NCBI GenBank assembly: GCA_033297205.1
Contig: MU859115.1
Span: 8,461 to 72,460, forward strand
Source of the DNA: Pseudoneurospora amorphoporcata
Lineage: Eukaryota > Ascomycota > Sordariomycetes > Sordariales > Sordariaceae
Reading direction: 5' to 3'
DNA: 64,000 nt
In this document: piece by piece, positions 33,199 to 45,057 of the stretch
Position numbering within the stretch: position 1 is the stretch's first letter
Layout of the letters: each line of letters begins with the position of its first letter
Position numbers and translations under genes: made by a program
Notes under the pieces: generated by a model
The model's database searches: none
Told to the model about the DNA's origin: nothing
Seen by the model: the letters and a program-made list of their open reading frames with translations, nothing else

Positions 33199-36100
33199 GC
33201 TTGTAACTTGCTCCTGTGCTCTGTTAAAAGCGAAACGCAAACGAATTAGCAACGACAATGAAAGCCATGTGATGAGTGGGAAGATGTCGTTTAAAAAGGC
33301 CAGCATTGGTGCCACACTGAACAGCACCGACAAAAGAATGGCGGGACGAGAAGAAAGGCCGAGTGCAGGGCCGGGGCAGAAAGAAGAGTGGCGGGGTTAT
33401 GACGGGAGTGAGTTGGCGGACTCGATCGAAGAAGACTCCGTTTGTTCATGCCACGTATTTCTGGGAAGCGACCTTGGGATAACAATCCAACTAAGCCTTG
33501 CAGTGTGGAAGGCGCGCGCCTACGAACGTACCTTCAGGATATCACATAGTACCCAAGACAAGACACTATCAGCTTTCGAAGGACCGCCAGCCGCCGAGGC
33601 ACTTGACACGGGAATGTGTGTCAACCACGAGGGGATCGCCAGGCCGCTGTAAGTTCGTATGCTTGTGGGAGTCCTGTGATGCGGAGAAATATCTTGGGAA
33701 TTGTAACGGGAAGGAAACGTGGGTGTCGACGTCGCTTCGATATATCCCTTTCTGCCCAAAAAGACTCATCAGCACCGAAGCCTCGGGAAAAGGAGGGGAA
33801 ACGTCATGGCAGTCGTGGTCTCGGTGCTACGCTTGGACTGGTAGTGAAAATATGTTTCTCCCCAAATTGCCACCGCATCGTTTATAACAACAATACTCCC
33901 TAGATCATCGAAACACCATCAAGGGTCGAAGGGAACGTCATGGGGGGAGGCGGCGAGAAGGGGAGGGGGGGTGGAAATGAAGCCATACAACTGAAGGGGC
34001 AATCAGCTGCTAATCCCAAGCACCCACCTTCTGGGCTCCGAGTCTGGCTCGTGCGGAAATCCGGTGGACAGGTTGCAGGCAAAATCGGTGAGGAGCTATG
34101 GGAAGGCCGAAACAAAGGAAGCCAACAATCAACAGTTCGTCCGAGTCAGTGAAACGGGTGTCGTGTATCGGTGGTGTTGAGGGGTGGAAAGTAATGGAGT
34201 TCAGTGGTTGTGATTAGGAGAAGCGGGTGTTCACTGTAGTGAGGGCGGGCAGGATAGTAGGCGGGACTAATCGACGCATTATGTAAGCATCTTTAACCAG
34301 TGGTTGTCTGCGTGGACGGAGGTGCATGACCCCATGCTGTTCCGCCCCCGCCTTGAAGTGCTCCGGCCGGGGAGCCTCCATTCGGTCTGTGCTCCGGTTC
34401 CCATCCGAGTGAATCGGGAAATGCCGAACACATCTACCTAGGCCTATTGCAGTCGGCTCTCCCAAAAATTGCCAGATCTACAGAGAATACGCTAGATGTC
34501 GACAACAACCACGACCTTCAAGCATACTACCTATTCTCCCACTGTATTGGATTTCAAACCACCTCAAGCGAGATCCTGGATTTCCATATCCCTTACCTAC
34601 CTACGTTTGACAAGTCTCGGATCCAATTCGAAGACAAGGCGTTGCTGCCCTGAGTCGACCAATGTCCTAATTCAAATCGCCAAATCATCCCCATGTACGT
34701 ACCTTCACTCACAAGGTGAATTCCAGCCAGTAACCTACCTTAAATGGAGCCCGGGTTGTGGGCGGTGCCTGATGAGGGACGGACGCACTGTGCTACACTA
34801 GAGGTAGGTATTCGAGCAAGAGCCAAGCGGTTTCCATCACAGGGCAGAACACTGCCATTCACAGCACTGCCCTGCCATTTCCCTTCGAGCCAGGCACTCG
34901 CACAAGACGGGAGATGCACTCTTCACTTGGAAGCTTTGCTCAACTCCGACAACAACCTGCCCGAACACTGGCCCGACCTGCAGCCAGCAACAACCCCTCC
35001 CCTTCCCGTCGCCCCAAGAAAATTTCCCTTACTGGTGTGCAACAACGAATTCCGTTGTTTTCTGCCATTCATGGTTTGTTTGCACACTGCACTATTTCAC
35101 TCCGGTCCCTTTCGCTTTTCAAGATGCCCCTTTTTTATTCTCTGGTCAGTTCGAGCTGGACGCGGGCTTCGCTCACAGCCATTGAGGCGTGATGTCATAG
35201 CTCGAACCCTCCCCAGACAGTACGAGTAATTCACCACTCTACGGCTTCTACATTCGACTCTTATAACAAACTATACTTGGGTATTTACTCGACATCGGAA
35301 AATGAACCACTTTGACGAGCCGGCTCTCGACGCCACATCCCAGCGTTCATCAATAAGTCGAGCTGCCCATTAGGTTTTTCCCGGCACCGGATTGGTCAAC
35401 ATGTGGGCCGAGCTTCCAGATGGCCCCGCACGCTTTGGCGCTGCCGCTGGAGGAGGAGGAGGAGTTGAGGTGCCTGGAGCGATTGACAGTGACGGACGGG
35501 ACTTGACCGGGGTTTGGTTTGGGTGGGCGGGCATGGAAGAGAGTGGGCGCCCGGGCGGACAGCTTTCTGCCAAAATTTACTGCAAGCGACCAAGAGCGCC
35601 GTGCGGTGCGGGTGCGGTGGTCCCGTCTTTTTTGGGGCTGGCAACTCGAGGGACTGGGTCCCGGGCTCGCTTTCCACACCATGTACACACACCAAGAGAG
35701 ACCAGCCATCGCTTCCTCCTTCCAGTGCCGTCCACCCTCGCCTCTTCTCCGGAGATCCTCACCACGCACACCTTGGGCCACAGTCACCAAAAACCCGACC
35801 TGTCGAACTTCTTGTCCCCGTCATGACAGTTAGTCTACCACGGATCTACCACTTCGACTACCGCCCCCCAATCTCCAAATTGGCCTAACCAGCACTTCGG
35901 ATCCCGTCATACCCATCTCGACGAATCGTCCTCCGTCCCCTCTTCTTCGTTTTTCCCACCCTCGTACCCGCTCGATCTTCTACCCAAGTTAGCAGAGAAC
36001 GAGTCTTCCTCTCGTGGAAATCCAAACAAGCAAGCCGGCGACCTCCTCATCCCGATCACGCTCCCCATTGAGCATTCCTCCTCGCTTGGCTAGATTTTCG

Positions 36101-36570
36101 ACATAAGCCCTCGCGATCCTCCATCGTCGGTCGGTCCATCCTCGACAATTTACGCTTCTCGACCACCAAGCACCGGCTTCAAGCTACGACCGAACCTAGC
36201 ACGAGCCTCATAGCCTCGACATCCCCATCGTCTCGTCGCTCAGTAATCGTGTCAGATTTAATTCTACAGTCCAGTCTCGGGCACGTCGAGTCCTCGTTTC
36301 TCTGTGTCCACATCGACAGACAACCGCGTTATCCGGGTTTGCTCCCACCGTCACGACCACATTCACATCCCAATTGTCGAGCTTCCAGTAAGACAATACC
36401 ATTCCTGTGCTAGAGTGCGTCATCGTCCTCAGGCACTCCGATTACCCGACCGCAGCATCCCCTCCTAACGGGCCTGCGGATCGCGTTTCTCGTCTTCGGC
36501 ACCAGGCGTGTCGATTATATACCCTACACACTTCGAGCTCCTGCCTTGACTGCGGCCCCAGCTGCAAGCA
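33199..36570. promoter_or_regulatory. Divergent upstream region between the WICHFC gene and the Cti6-like gene
   Basis: This 3.4-kb stretch lies between two divergent start codons. A leader intron of the minus-strand gene is plausible, from a GTACGT donor near 33531 to the TTTTAACAG acceptor near 33223. On the plus side, C/T-rich sequence from about 35880 to 36560 looks like a long leader for the PHD gene. ORFs of 100-150 codons occur at 35390-35890, but in overlapping frames on both strands and with no protein-like pattern. Confidence 0.5.
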
Positions 36571-38758
36571 ATGGCAGGGTCCGATCCGAGGCGGTCGTCT
36601 AGAGCGCGAGCCTCTCAATCACAATCACAAATATCTTCTACCACGTCGAGCACGTCAGGTCGTGGTGAGCGCAGCACCAGGTATTTCAACAAAGCTATTT
36701 CGCCACAAAAGTCAAGTTCTTCAGGCTCGTTATCCTCCGAAGCCCCAGACGAGACAACCACAGCCGATGATTCGTTTGGAACACGACGTCGTACCCGCGG
36801 CCAGCAGGAAGAAAGAGATAGGGCAAATAACAAATCTGAGCAGGTCGAAATGACACAGGGCGACGATGACGCCCAGGACGAGGACGAGGCCGTCCGTTGC
36901 ATTTGCGGCTACGAGGACTACCCAGGCCCTCCGCCCCTCGACGAAGACTCCAAGCACGGCTTAAAGGACGGCATGGACATCGACCCCATATTCGCGACCG
37001 ATGTCACCGACGACGCGGCCGGATTTTTCGTACAATGCGACGTTTGCAAGGTTTGGCAACATGGCGCCTGCGTGGGCATCATGACCGAAGAGTCGAGCCC
37101 AGACGAATATTATTGCGAAGAGTGCAAAAAAGAATTCCACAAGATTTTTACAGCGAGCAACGGGTAAATCTTAGCTTTTCTTTGGTCCCAGGGTTGCATT
37201 GTCAGGAGCTGAACGTCAGGAGTTCAGCTGGCGTGCGTCAAAGCCCACCACCCCTTTGACGCTGCCTCACTCTCTTTACAATATCCTCTCCTCCATCCAC
37301 GACAATTGCCAATCCACTCACTCTACAGTCGACTAACAACATGATCCACAGACAACGGTATTCGCACTACCTACCCCTTAAGCGCCCATCTCGAACAACT
37401 TCTAGATCCGCCTCTCTCAATAAGGATGGCACGAGATCACCGCCCAAAGATAAACCAGAGGGCCGCAACGGACGTGGTACGACCACTTCCTCCGCGTCGA
37501 AGCGAAGATCTACAATGAACAGCCGAGGAGCTGACTACGACGAAGCTGAAGCCCTGAGACGGGCGATTGAAGCAAGCAAAGAAGAGGCAGCTCCCGAACA
37601 AACCGAACCCACCACGAGAAGAACAAAGCGAGGCAGAAGCAATAGCGAAGAGTATGTCCACCTCCTACGCTGCCCGACATCGATAACCGCTAACACTCTT
37701 CAAGAAAGCCAGAAAGCAAGAGGCAGAGGACGAGCTCTCGATCAGCCTCTCCCAGCCTCGACAAGACCACCGAGGACTCTGACGACGCTGGCACAACGAC
37801 ACGAAATGGTGCAAAATCTAGATCGCGGGGCGGCGCAGCAGGCCGCACTCTGCGTACCGAGAAGACAACTGAAAGAGAGGAGCGGGAACGACAAAGGGCT
37901 GAGGCAGCAAACAAGCGAAAGGGTAGAGCCGAACGCCGGCGAGCTGATGGTACGGAAGCCACAACCCTCGCCAAGGCATCTGAAGCTGACATGGATACAG
38001 ATTCAGACCCTTCGGACGAGTTACCACTAGCAGCTCGTGCGGCAGTGAACAAGACGCCCGTAACGGCGACCCCTGTCGTAGCCACCACGGCCACAACTAC
38101 TGCCACAACAACTACTACGGCAACTCCTACCGCTCCGGAAGAACCAGTAGAACAGGAAGAACAGCCACCGGCGGTATCGGAGTCCTCTCCTTCCTCACAG
38201 ATGACTCCCGAAGATCCTCCGACTATAGCTACTCCCACGACAGCCAAGATTGACAAGAAGCGATCACACAAGAAGAAGGGCCGTAATCAATACACGCGTG
38301 ATGACAACGAGCCATCGCCCGCTCGATCGCAGTCAGGAGAGGCACCAGCCGAAGTACCGCCTCCTCCTCCTCCCCCTCCAAAGCCCAGTAAGGCCGAAGA
38401 GAAGGCTACTGGACATGGAAAACACGGGAAGAACAAGGGTGGAATGAGCAGCAAGATCACCATGACCGACATGAAGCGTAGGGCCGCGGCACTCCTAGAC
38501 TTCATTTCGCGGACTCAAGTTGAGCTTGCTGGCGAGTCGCCGTCGGATGACGATAAGACCAACGGCAACAGCATCGCACCACCTGAAAAGCCGGCGTTGG
38601 CAACAGGCGCTAATGGGGTCAATGGCTCGACCCCGGCCGCCGTCATGACCTCCGCCGAAGGGCAGCTAGAAAGGGATTTCAAGGAACTCAGCTGCGTGGA
38701 GATGATGGATAGCTTGACCCGGAGGCTGGTCAAGTGGCAGCAGGAGTATACAGTATGA
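36571..38758 (+). CDS. PHD-finger protein, Cti6-like (Rpd3L histone deacetylase complex)
   Basis: Three exons, 36571-37163, 37352-37651 and 37705-38758, encode 648 residues. Intron 1 (188 nt) has GTAAAT and CACAG with a CTAAC branch site; intron 2 (53 nt) has GTATGT and CTAAC but ends in AAG, the only acceptor that restores frame. The PHD finger spans about 110-190: a first RCICG pair, a 30-residue acidic insertion, then GFFVQCDVCKVWQHGACVGI and YYCEECKKEFH. It is followed by the F-x-x-x-NGQRYSHYLP element that, in yeast Cti6, follows the finger. The middle is Lys/Arg/Glu-rich, with Thr- and Pro-rich runs at about 410-510; a conserved helix pair ends the protein (MKRRAAALLDFISRTQ and CVEMMDSLTRRLVKWQQEY). 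Cti6 reads methylated H3 and links Rpd3L to repression. It converges on the BOR1 gene. Confidence 0.87.
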
Positions 38759-39435
38759 TACAATGAGCGGATATAATGGATGTTATACTTGATGTGCATA
38801 TGGCATGGATCACGTCGGATATGGGGCTGATGACTTCCACTGTTTCTGGTCTTGGTTTTCTTTTTCACTTTTTGATTTTCTTTTGTCTTGGTGTTTTCCC
38901 CGGGGCACAATGGTGTTATCGTCAGGCGGCAATGGGATATTTCGGAAGTTTATGTAAAGAGTACTCGGGGGTGGCTGTCCTCCCTTCCACCTCACCTACT
39001 GGAGACGTAGGCCCTCGGGTAGGTTGTGAGGCCAGCGGCTATGCATTTATTGGGGCGTTTTTTCTAGGTTTAATCAGGATAACTGGTTCTGGTTGTAGGA
39101 CGGCGTGGTGGGTATCATTGGTAACGGAGTATAGAGTTTCCAAAATTTCATCACCTGGGGTTTTCCAATGCTATGATGCTCTGTTGTTCGCGTTCGTGGG
39201 TATCAAGCATCATGCTTTATCATTGTCATATTCTGGATTGCAACAAATGCTATGCTCGTACTATGCCACCGTTCCCGGCTTATGCTCATGCTATGCTATT
39301 AAATCATTATCGTTTCGATTTCATCACCGTACGTATATCATCCAACCACCTTTCATTAACCCCCCCTTTCACTTTTTTCCCTTCCTGTTTGCAAAATAGC
39401 AAACAAACCCCTGAAATATCACCACAAAATCAAAA
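38759..39435. other. Intergenic region between convergent Cti6-like gene and BOR1
   Basis: About 0.68 kb between two stop codons, AT-richer than the flanking genes, consistent with two 3' UTRs. Nothing else is seen. Confidence 0.6.
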
Positions 39436-41414
39436 TCAACTCTGCTTCTCCCTCACACCGCCCCCATTTTTAACCCCAGACGACGTCCTCGCCAATCCCC
39501 TCTCCACGTCAACATCAACATCTCCATCTCCCGCCCTCTCACTCTCACTAACCCCTCCATCACCAGCATCCCTCCCGCCCTCCAAAACCCCCTCCCCTTC
39601 CCGCCTCGCCGCTTTCTCTTCCTCGCTATCCTCCGGTTTCCCCGGCCTACAAGCCCACCCATCCACAAACCTCAACGTCTCCCTCCCCCAAATCCTATTC
39701 ATTATCCACAATCTCACGGGAACCAAAATGATGATAATCACCGGAAAACCGGGCGCCGCCACGGTAAGTGTAACCCAAAAGATGATTCCCGTCAGGACGA
39801 TTTGGGTTAGGGTGTAACCGTGCACCGCCCATCTCGATACCTCCTGATTAGGTAAAGGTGGGAGTTCTGAGGGAGGAGAAAGGAGTTCGAAGAAGCGAGG
39901 GAGGATGGGGTTCACGGAAAGGGATTGGTAGCCCATGTACATGAAGAGACCGGCTAGGACGGACGTCGGGGTGAAGCCGAGGAGGTGTTGGAAGGGAGGG
40001 GAGATGAAGCACAGGATTAGGGCGGATTGGAGAAAGGGGGAGTAGCGCTGTTCGTGGACGCGGGGGATTAGTTTCTTTTGTTTGGGGGGAGTGGTAGTGG
40101 TGATGTTGGGGGATGATAGGGTTGTCGACGAGGGGGATGAGGATGGAGAGGGTGAGGAGTGAGTGGTCAAGGGAGAGTCCGAGTCAGAATCATCAGCGTC
40201 AACTTCCACCCAGTGACGCAAAGATTCAGAGTGAAGCGGCGCTTGGGGCAGTAACCCGTTCGCAGGCGGAATCCCCAGAATCCCACAAAGCGCAGTCGTC
40301 GTGCCCAGCAGTACAATATCCCACGCGTACCCGCCGGGTTTCCTCACGCCGTAGCGCTCAACGGTGCAGATGATGCTGCTGATCTCGTGGTCGAAGTAAA
40401 ACAGCACTGTGATGATGGCTCCCGGGATGATGGAGATGAACACCCACTCCAGCGGCACCTCCCAGAACTTGACAAAAAACGTGTCACGGTTCGGGGATGT
40501 GGGTCGAAACGTCTTTTGGATCGAAAGACGTTCGTGTTCGAGGTTGGCGAGCTCGCCCATGTAGGGAACGCCGATGAAGAAGATGATGGAGATGGCGGCT
40601 GCGTATTCGGCTAGGCCCATGCGGATAATGCGCCCGAATAAGGGTTTCCAGTCTAGGGCGGTGGAGAGGAAAATGGCCAGGAGACAGGTGCCAAAGGCCC
40701 CGATGATGGAATAGAGGAAGGCGTCGAAGGGGACGTTGTCGTGGTTCCGTTTTAGTTCCAGGCTGGCTTTGTGGAAGTAGATGACCGAGTTGAGCAGGGA
40801 GAAGATGTCGGCGCTGAAGTTGGTGACGTATTGCATGGTGGAGTCATGGGCGTTGAAGATGGCGAGGAGGTAGTGCATCCAGGCGGAGTGGATGAGGGAC
40901 CAGGCCATGACGGGGAGGAAGGGGACCTTGATGGTTGTTAGTGATGATTGTCTTTTTGATATTTAACCATCACTGATATCTTTAAGTTACTTGCATGAAA
41001 GTTTTCAGTACACAGCTTGTACATGTTTTCTGCCAGAACCGAAAAGGGACCAGTGACACCCAGGATCGTCAAAGGTTGTGCAGAAAAGAGAGAGAAAATG
41101 AGACCGCAAAGGCCAGTGCTAAAGACAACTTCGATGGTGCCCCATGATTCTCCGGTGAGAACAAAGAGATCGTTGGCGAAAGTGATGCCCGGGAGGATGT
41201 TGGTGAAGAAGACATAAACGGCACTGGCGACAACCAGCTGGTTGAAGACTGTCCAATCCGACACATATCTCAAGCGAAGGTTGTGTATGTCCTGCCTCAA
41301 TAACCTGAATGGTTGGAGCTTCCCTCCTTTCCTGAACCGGTTCGATGCTCTGGCCAGCCATGAGGCTTTGGCCGGTGGCTGCTCCAGCATACCAGGTTCC
41401 TGCTTCAAGCCCAT
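39436..41414 (-). CDS. bor1: Bor1-type boron/anion transporter (SLC4 family)
   Basis: Exons 41414-40995 and 40926-39436 encode 636 residues. The 68-nt intron must be read as GC...AAG: a GCAAGT donor and a CAAG acceptor after a CACTAAC branch site. This gives the family-conserved junction E-N-F-H / V-P-F-L-P-V-M-A-W-S-L, whereas a GT donor one base further breaks the frame. The protein has the SLC4 pattern: an amphipathic N-terminus, FFTNILPGITFANDL, GVTGPFSVLAENMY, YVTNFSADIFSLLNSVIYF, FFIGVPYMGELA and YAWDIVLLGTTTALCGILGIPPANGLLPQ. About ten to twelve membrane segments are visible. A Ser/Thr-rich loop (about 360-395) and an acidic C-terminal tail flank the core. Yeast Bor1 exports borate at the plasma membrane. 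The start was placed at the first ATG; TTG codons just upstream are not credible. Confidence 0.9.
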
Positions 41415-42806
41415 GAAGCAGTGAAACGGTTTATGTGTCAATCTCGGGAACTAAAGTTAGTTTGAAGGCGGCAGGGGGAAGCCAATAGTCGTCAGCCGTT
41501 TGGGCTCAACTTATATGTGTATAAGCGTCACCGAAGTCGGCAGAGAATTAGGTATTTAACACTGGGAAGCAATGTAGGACAAGAGATTGTTTGTTTCTCA
41601 AACTCAGTTGTTGGAAACTTTGATCTTTTATCTCAACTTTCGGCCGTTGGCTGAGTATAGACAGGAGAATGTAGGAGACCTCACCGCGTCTTCGAGCCAG
41701 GAACTTCCGAAAATGAGTATAGATAAAGAGATATCGAGCTAACAGAGCGGTGAGAGAGAAAACTTTGAGAATAGTATAAGGGTAGGGTTCAAGACTAGCA
41801 TAGGGGGACACTCTGGCCTAGATCTTTTCAGACAACGCCGATCACCTCAAAAGGTTATCGGGAACGGGGAGGGATGGGCCAGAAGAACGGAGAAGAACCC
41901 CTATCCAATGACCACATCTGGGGGGGTTTCATGGTAGGTAGTGTTCAGGACGGGATGGAAAACTTCTCTTTTCCCGCTTTCCAGTCTTTTTTCAGGGCAT
42001 GCCCCAATCGCGCCTTTCTTCGAAGACTCTTTGGTGTTCAGTTCTTGGCGAGAACATTGGGCAACAAGCGGGCAGGCGCAGACCAGGCCGTCCTCGACTC
42101 TCGTCTTCGTTACAGCGCACGTGCCACCACCGTCTTTGATGCCGGCCTTGATTTGTTCAAGCCCACCAAACAAAGAGCAAAGATGCCCCACAGAATCGCA
42201 GATCCGGAACATTGCCCGCCTGCCCTCTTTCGCTCGAGACGGGTTTTTCAAAAGCCATTACGTCATTGCTCAACCCACCATCCAACATTGTTGCAAAGTG
42301 TTCGGATGAGGAAGGCGGTCACAATTCCTACCCGCAGTCCAGCCCGAATCACAAACATCTGATTGACATTGAAAACATCGAGTCACGACATTATACACGG
42401 CCGGTTCTAATTTGTGTTGAAAATACCGAGGATAAGTTTAAGAAATGACAGTTGAAATATTTCAAGTGGAAGTTAGGCTATTATGCCCTTATCGGAGGGT
42501 GAGCTGCCGATAAGCAATTATCCGTTATCAGAACTCAAATTCCAGACTTGGCCCAGGGATCGTGAAGTTCGAGCGACCTAGAATCAACAATGAGTTCCGT
42601 CGAGTTTTCACCTCCAGCTACCTCTCTGCGAAGTATGCTATCACCAACCACAAAGATATTTCTCCCACCATAAGCGCATTTTCTGAAACGAGAGCGACGA
42701 CGACCACGCGCAACCGAGCGAGATTTACCCCCAGGCGCATTCGATCCGGTCCGGCATAGGACGAAACCGAGCTCTCCGCAACACCAAAACAATCTCGAGA
42801 TACACA
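41415..42806. promoter_or_regulatory. Divergent promoter region of BOR1 and MTG1
   Basis: About 1.4 kb lies between the two start codons. A possible leader intron acceptor for BOR1 (CTAAC then TTTAG) lies about 45 nt upstream of its ATG. No ORF looks coding. Confidence 0.5.
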
Positions 42807-44090
42807 ATGTCCCGCACAATAACTGGCAGAGTAGCGGCCAGCGCAACCGCCGCCGTGACTTCGGCAGCCGAGAATGTCGCCAGAACCGCAACCACCCTCA
42901 CAGCCGCCGGCGGCTTCGCCCCCCGTGAAGTGTACGAATCCTCGACGCAGATCACCCGCTCCTACTACCTCGGCCACCACGCCTCCGCCCTCAAGACAAT
43001 GCGCCAGACCATCTCGAACGTCGGCCTGATAATCGAATGCCGCGACTTCCGCGTGCCTATCTGCTCGTGGAACCCGCTTCTAGAGCGCAGTCTCGCCGCC
43101 TCCGCCGCCGGTGAACGCTCCCGCATCATCGTGTACACGAAGCACGACCTCGGCCCGCCCTCGGGCAACTTCTCCAAGGAAACGTCCATCGAAGGCTACA
43201 CCGACGACCGCTACCAAAGCGGCAAGGACATCGTCAAGACGCTCAGAAAATTCCACAAGAACTCGTACACCACCAAGGACGTCATGTTCCTCGGCACCTC
43301 CGCCGGCGCCCGCAGCCGCAACGACGCGCCCAACAACGACAAAGACTTGCTCGCGGCCATCAAGCGCATCGCCCTCGAAGCCGAGTCCCTGACGGGTATG
43401 CGCGCCATGGTCGTCGGCATGCCCAACAGCGGCAAGTCCACGCTGCTCAACCGGCTGCGCGCCAAGGGCATGGGTCTCCCCAAGGCCGCGCAAACCGGCT
43501 CCACGCCGGGCGTCACCCGCAAGATCGGCACCCCGGTGCGCATCATAGCCGGCGAATCGGCCGACGACCCCAGCAGCGCCGGCTTGGGAGAGGGCGTCTT
43601 CATTATGGACACGCCCGGTGTGTTCATCCCGTATGTCTCGGACCCGGAGGACATGATGCGTCTTGCCCTAGTAGGATGCGTCAAGGACGGTGTCATCCCC
43701 TCCGTCACGGTGGCCGATTATTTGTTGTATCACCTCAACCTCGTCGACCCAAAGCTATACACGCGCAAGTTCGACCTGGGCAAGCCGACAAACGACGTGC
43801 ACGAGTTCTTGAGAGCGGTGGCGACGCGCACGGGTAAACTGAGAAAGGGGTCGGAGCTGAACCTGGAGAACGCGGCCGACTGGGTCGTGCAGGCGTGGCG
43901 AAGGGGTGATTTGGGCAGGTTCGCGCTCGAGAGGGTCACGGAGGAGACGCTGGCGCAGGCGGTGGAGAAGGCCAGGGAGCCGACGGTGAGTATCAGCCAG
44001 GCGAGGAAGCGGGAGAAGGAGCAGAGGAAGGTTGCGCAGCAGATGAAGTGGGCGGGCATTTCAGCGCCTCCGGGCGGGGGTGTTGCGTAG
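42807..44090 (+). CDS. mtg1: Mitochondrial ribosome-assembly GTPase Mtg1 (YlqF/RbgA family)
   Basis: One exon encodes 427 residues. The GTP-binding motifs appear in the circularly permuted order of this family: G4 TKHD at about 111-114, then G1 GMPNSGKST at about 204-212, and G3 DTPG at about 268. The N-terminus (TARTATTLTA, few acidic residues) is a plausible mitochondrial presequence. SYYLGHHASALKTM and GLIIECRDFRVPICSWNP match the Mtg1 start of the G domain. YlqF/RbgA acts late in bacterial 50S assembly, and yeast Mtg1 acts on the mitochondrial large subunit at the inner membrane. ATG context CACAATGT is good. The C-terminal helix with REKEQRK is family-like. No intron is needed. Confidence 0.93.
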   Translation: MSRTITGRVAASATAAVTSAAENVARTATTLTAAGGFAPREVYESSTQITRSYYLGHHASALKTMRQTISNVGLIIECRDFRVPICSWNPLLERSLAASAAGERSRIIVYTKHDLGPPSGNFSKETSIEGYTDDRYQSGKDIVKTLRKFHKNSYTTKDVMFLGTSAGARSRNDAPNNDKDLLAAIKRIALEAESLTGMRAMVVGMPNSGKSTLLNRLRAKGMGLPKAAQTGSTPGVTRKIGTPVRIIAGESADDPSSAGLGEGVFIMDTPGVFIPYVSDPEDMMRLALVGCVKDGVIPSVTVADYLLYHLNLVDPKLYTRKFDLGKPTNDVHEFLRAVATRTGKLRKGSELNLENAADWVVQAWRRGDLGRFALERVTEETLAQAVEKAREPTVSISQARKREKEQRKVAQQMKWAGISAPPGGGVA

Positions 44091-44845
44091 GTGCTTACCT
44101 CTACGAACTTGAGCATGAAAGTGCTTGGGTCCTTTTGGCGGGGAGTTGAGTATGGTCAGCCCGGCGCGGGGGGGGGGGGGTTGGGGGAGGGAAGTTGGAT
44201 ACACTCCTCTATCTGGACAATAGAAGGAAAAGCAAGACAAAGACACATTTGATACCCGCCTTCGTCGAGATTACGATGGTTCATATAGAAGAATAAATAG
44301 ATTTTGTATACCCATGCAGTTTTCCGTCATTCCTGACATTAGTGGTCCTTATGCCTTATGTCCATCAGTATTCCATCTTCCAAAAACTTTACACGCACGC
44401 GGGTGAAGGGAAGTTCCAAATAGGTATTTGATCACAGTCGGGCAAGACAAGACGACCAAGAACAGAACTTATCGCGACGCTGGCACATGCCAGTACCTGT
44501 CAGATCATTGGGTTTCCATCTGGTCTTTGGTCTTCCGTCTCATCTGTCGTCACATGTAAGAAGCATCTTACCATTCCATCCGATGTCGACTAACTTGCTC
44601 TTCTTCTTCGTCTCTTTCGTCTTCGATATCTTATCACTTTGGCCATTTGTTTTGGAGTCAGTTCTCAGCCTACGCGCTGTGACGTGGATCCTAAAATTTT
44701 TTCCATCTCTGCACGACGAAATTTCAGTCGAACAGAATTTCTTAGTTTCAAGAAACAAAAAAAAAAAAAAAAAAGAGAACCTGAATCAAAAACAGTACGG
44801 TGTAAAGTGAGAGAGAAAAAAAAAAGTTTTTTTGTGATCATCGTG
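44091..44845. other. Region between MTG1 and the tRNA gene
   Basis: About 0.75 kb without a gene. It contains a run of about ten G near 44170-44179 and an A run at 44757-44774 in addition to the tRNA terminator. Confidence 0.55.
44816..44825 (-). terminator. RNA polymerase III terminator of tRNA-Ser
   Basis: The first T run downstream of the tRNA on its own strand is ten T (ten A on the plus strand), 20 nt past the mature 3' end. That is a normal Pol III stop. Confidence 0.8.
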
Positions 44846-44927
44846 CGACGTGGGCCTGATTCGAACAGACGCTCCCGAAGGAACAAGATTTCTAGTCTTG
44901 CGCATTAGACCACTCTGCCACCACGCC
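44846..44927 (-). tRNA. tRNA-Ser (anticodon AGA)
   Basis: The 82-nt minus-strand sequence folds as a class II tRNA. The acceptor arm pairs GGCGTGG with CCACGTC, with one G-U pair, and discriminator G73 follows, as in serine tRNAs. The anticodon stem CAAGA/TCTTG encloses loop CTAGAAA, giving anticodon AGA (decodes UCU; A34 likely becomes inosine). A variable arm of about 14 nt (CCTTCGGGAG region) follows, and the T loop reads TTCGAAT. Box A (TGGCAGAGTGG) and box B (GTTCGAATC) are intact. No intron. Confidence 0.96.
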
Positions 44928-45057
44928 AATTGTTATAGGATGGGTCAAATTGATGCGTATATCAATGAAATCCTGCCATAAAATGGCTCAATCAATAATT
45001 AGTTGGTATTCCTTTATCACGTCATCAAATTGTCTACACCAACATTTCCGTCCCCAT

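Noticed and set aside
33199..33333. Longer N-terminus (45 residues, hydrophobic) for the WICHFC protein
   Set aside because: A strong splice acceptor with a branch site lies in it, so the hydrophobic stretch is more likely leader-intron sequence than a membrane anchor.
35392..35888. Overlapping ORFs of 99-146 codons on both strands
   Set aside because: Six overlapping frames in GC-rich leader sequence, none with a protein-like pattern.
39173..39817. 214-codon plus-strand ORF
   Set aside because: Overlaps the antisense 3' end of BOR1 and starts in an AT-rich spacer; no family resemblance.
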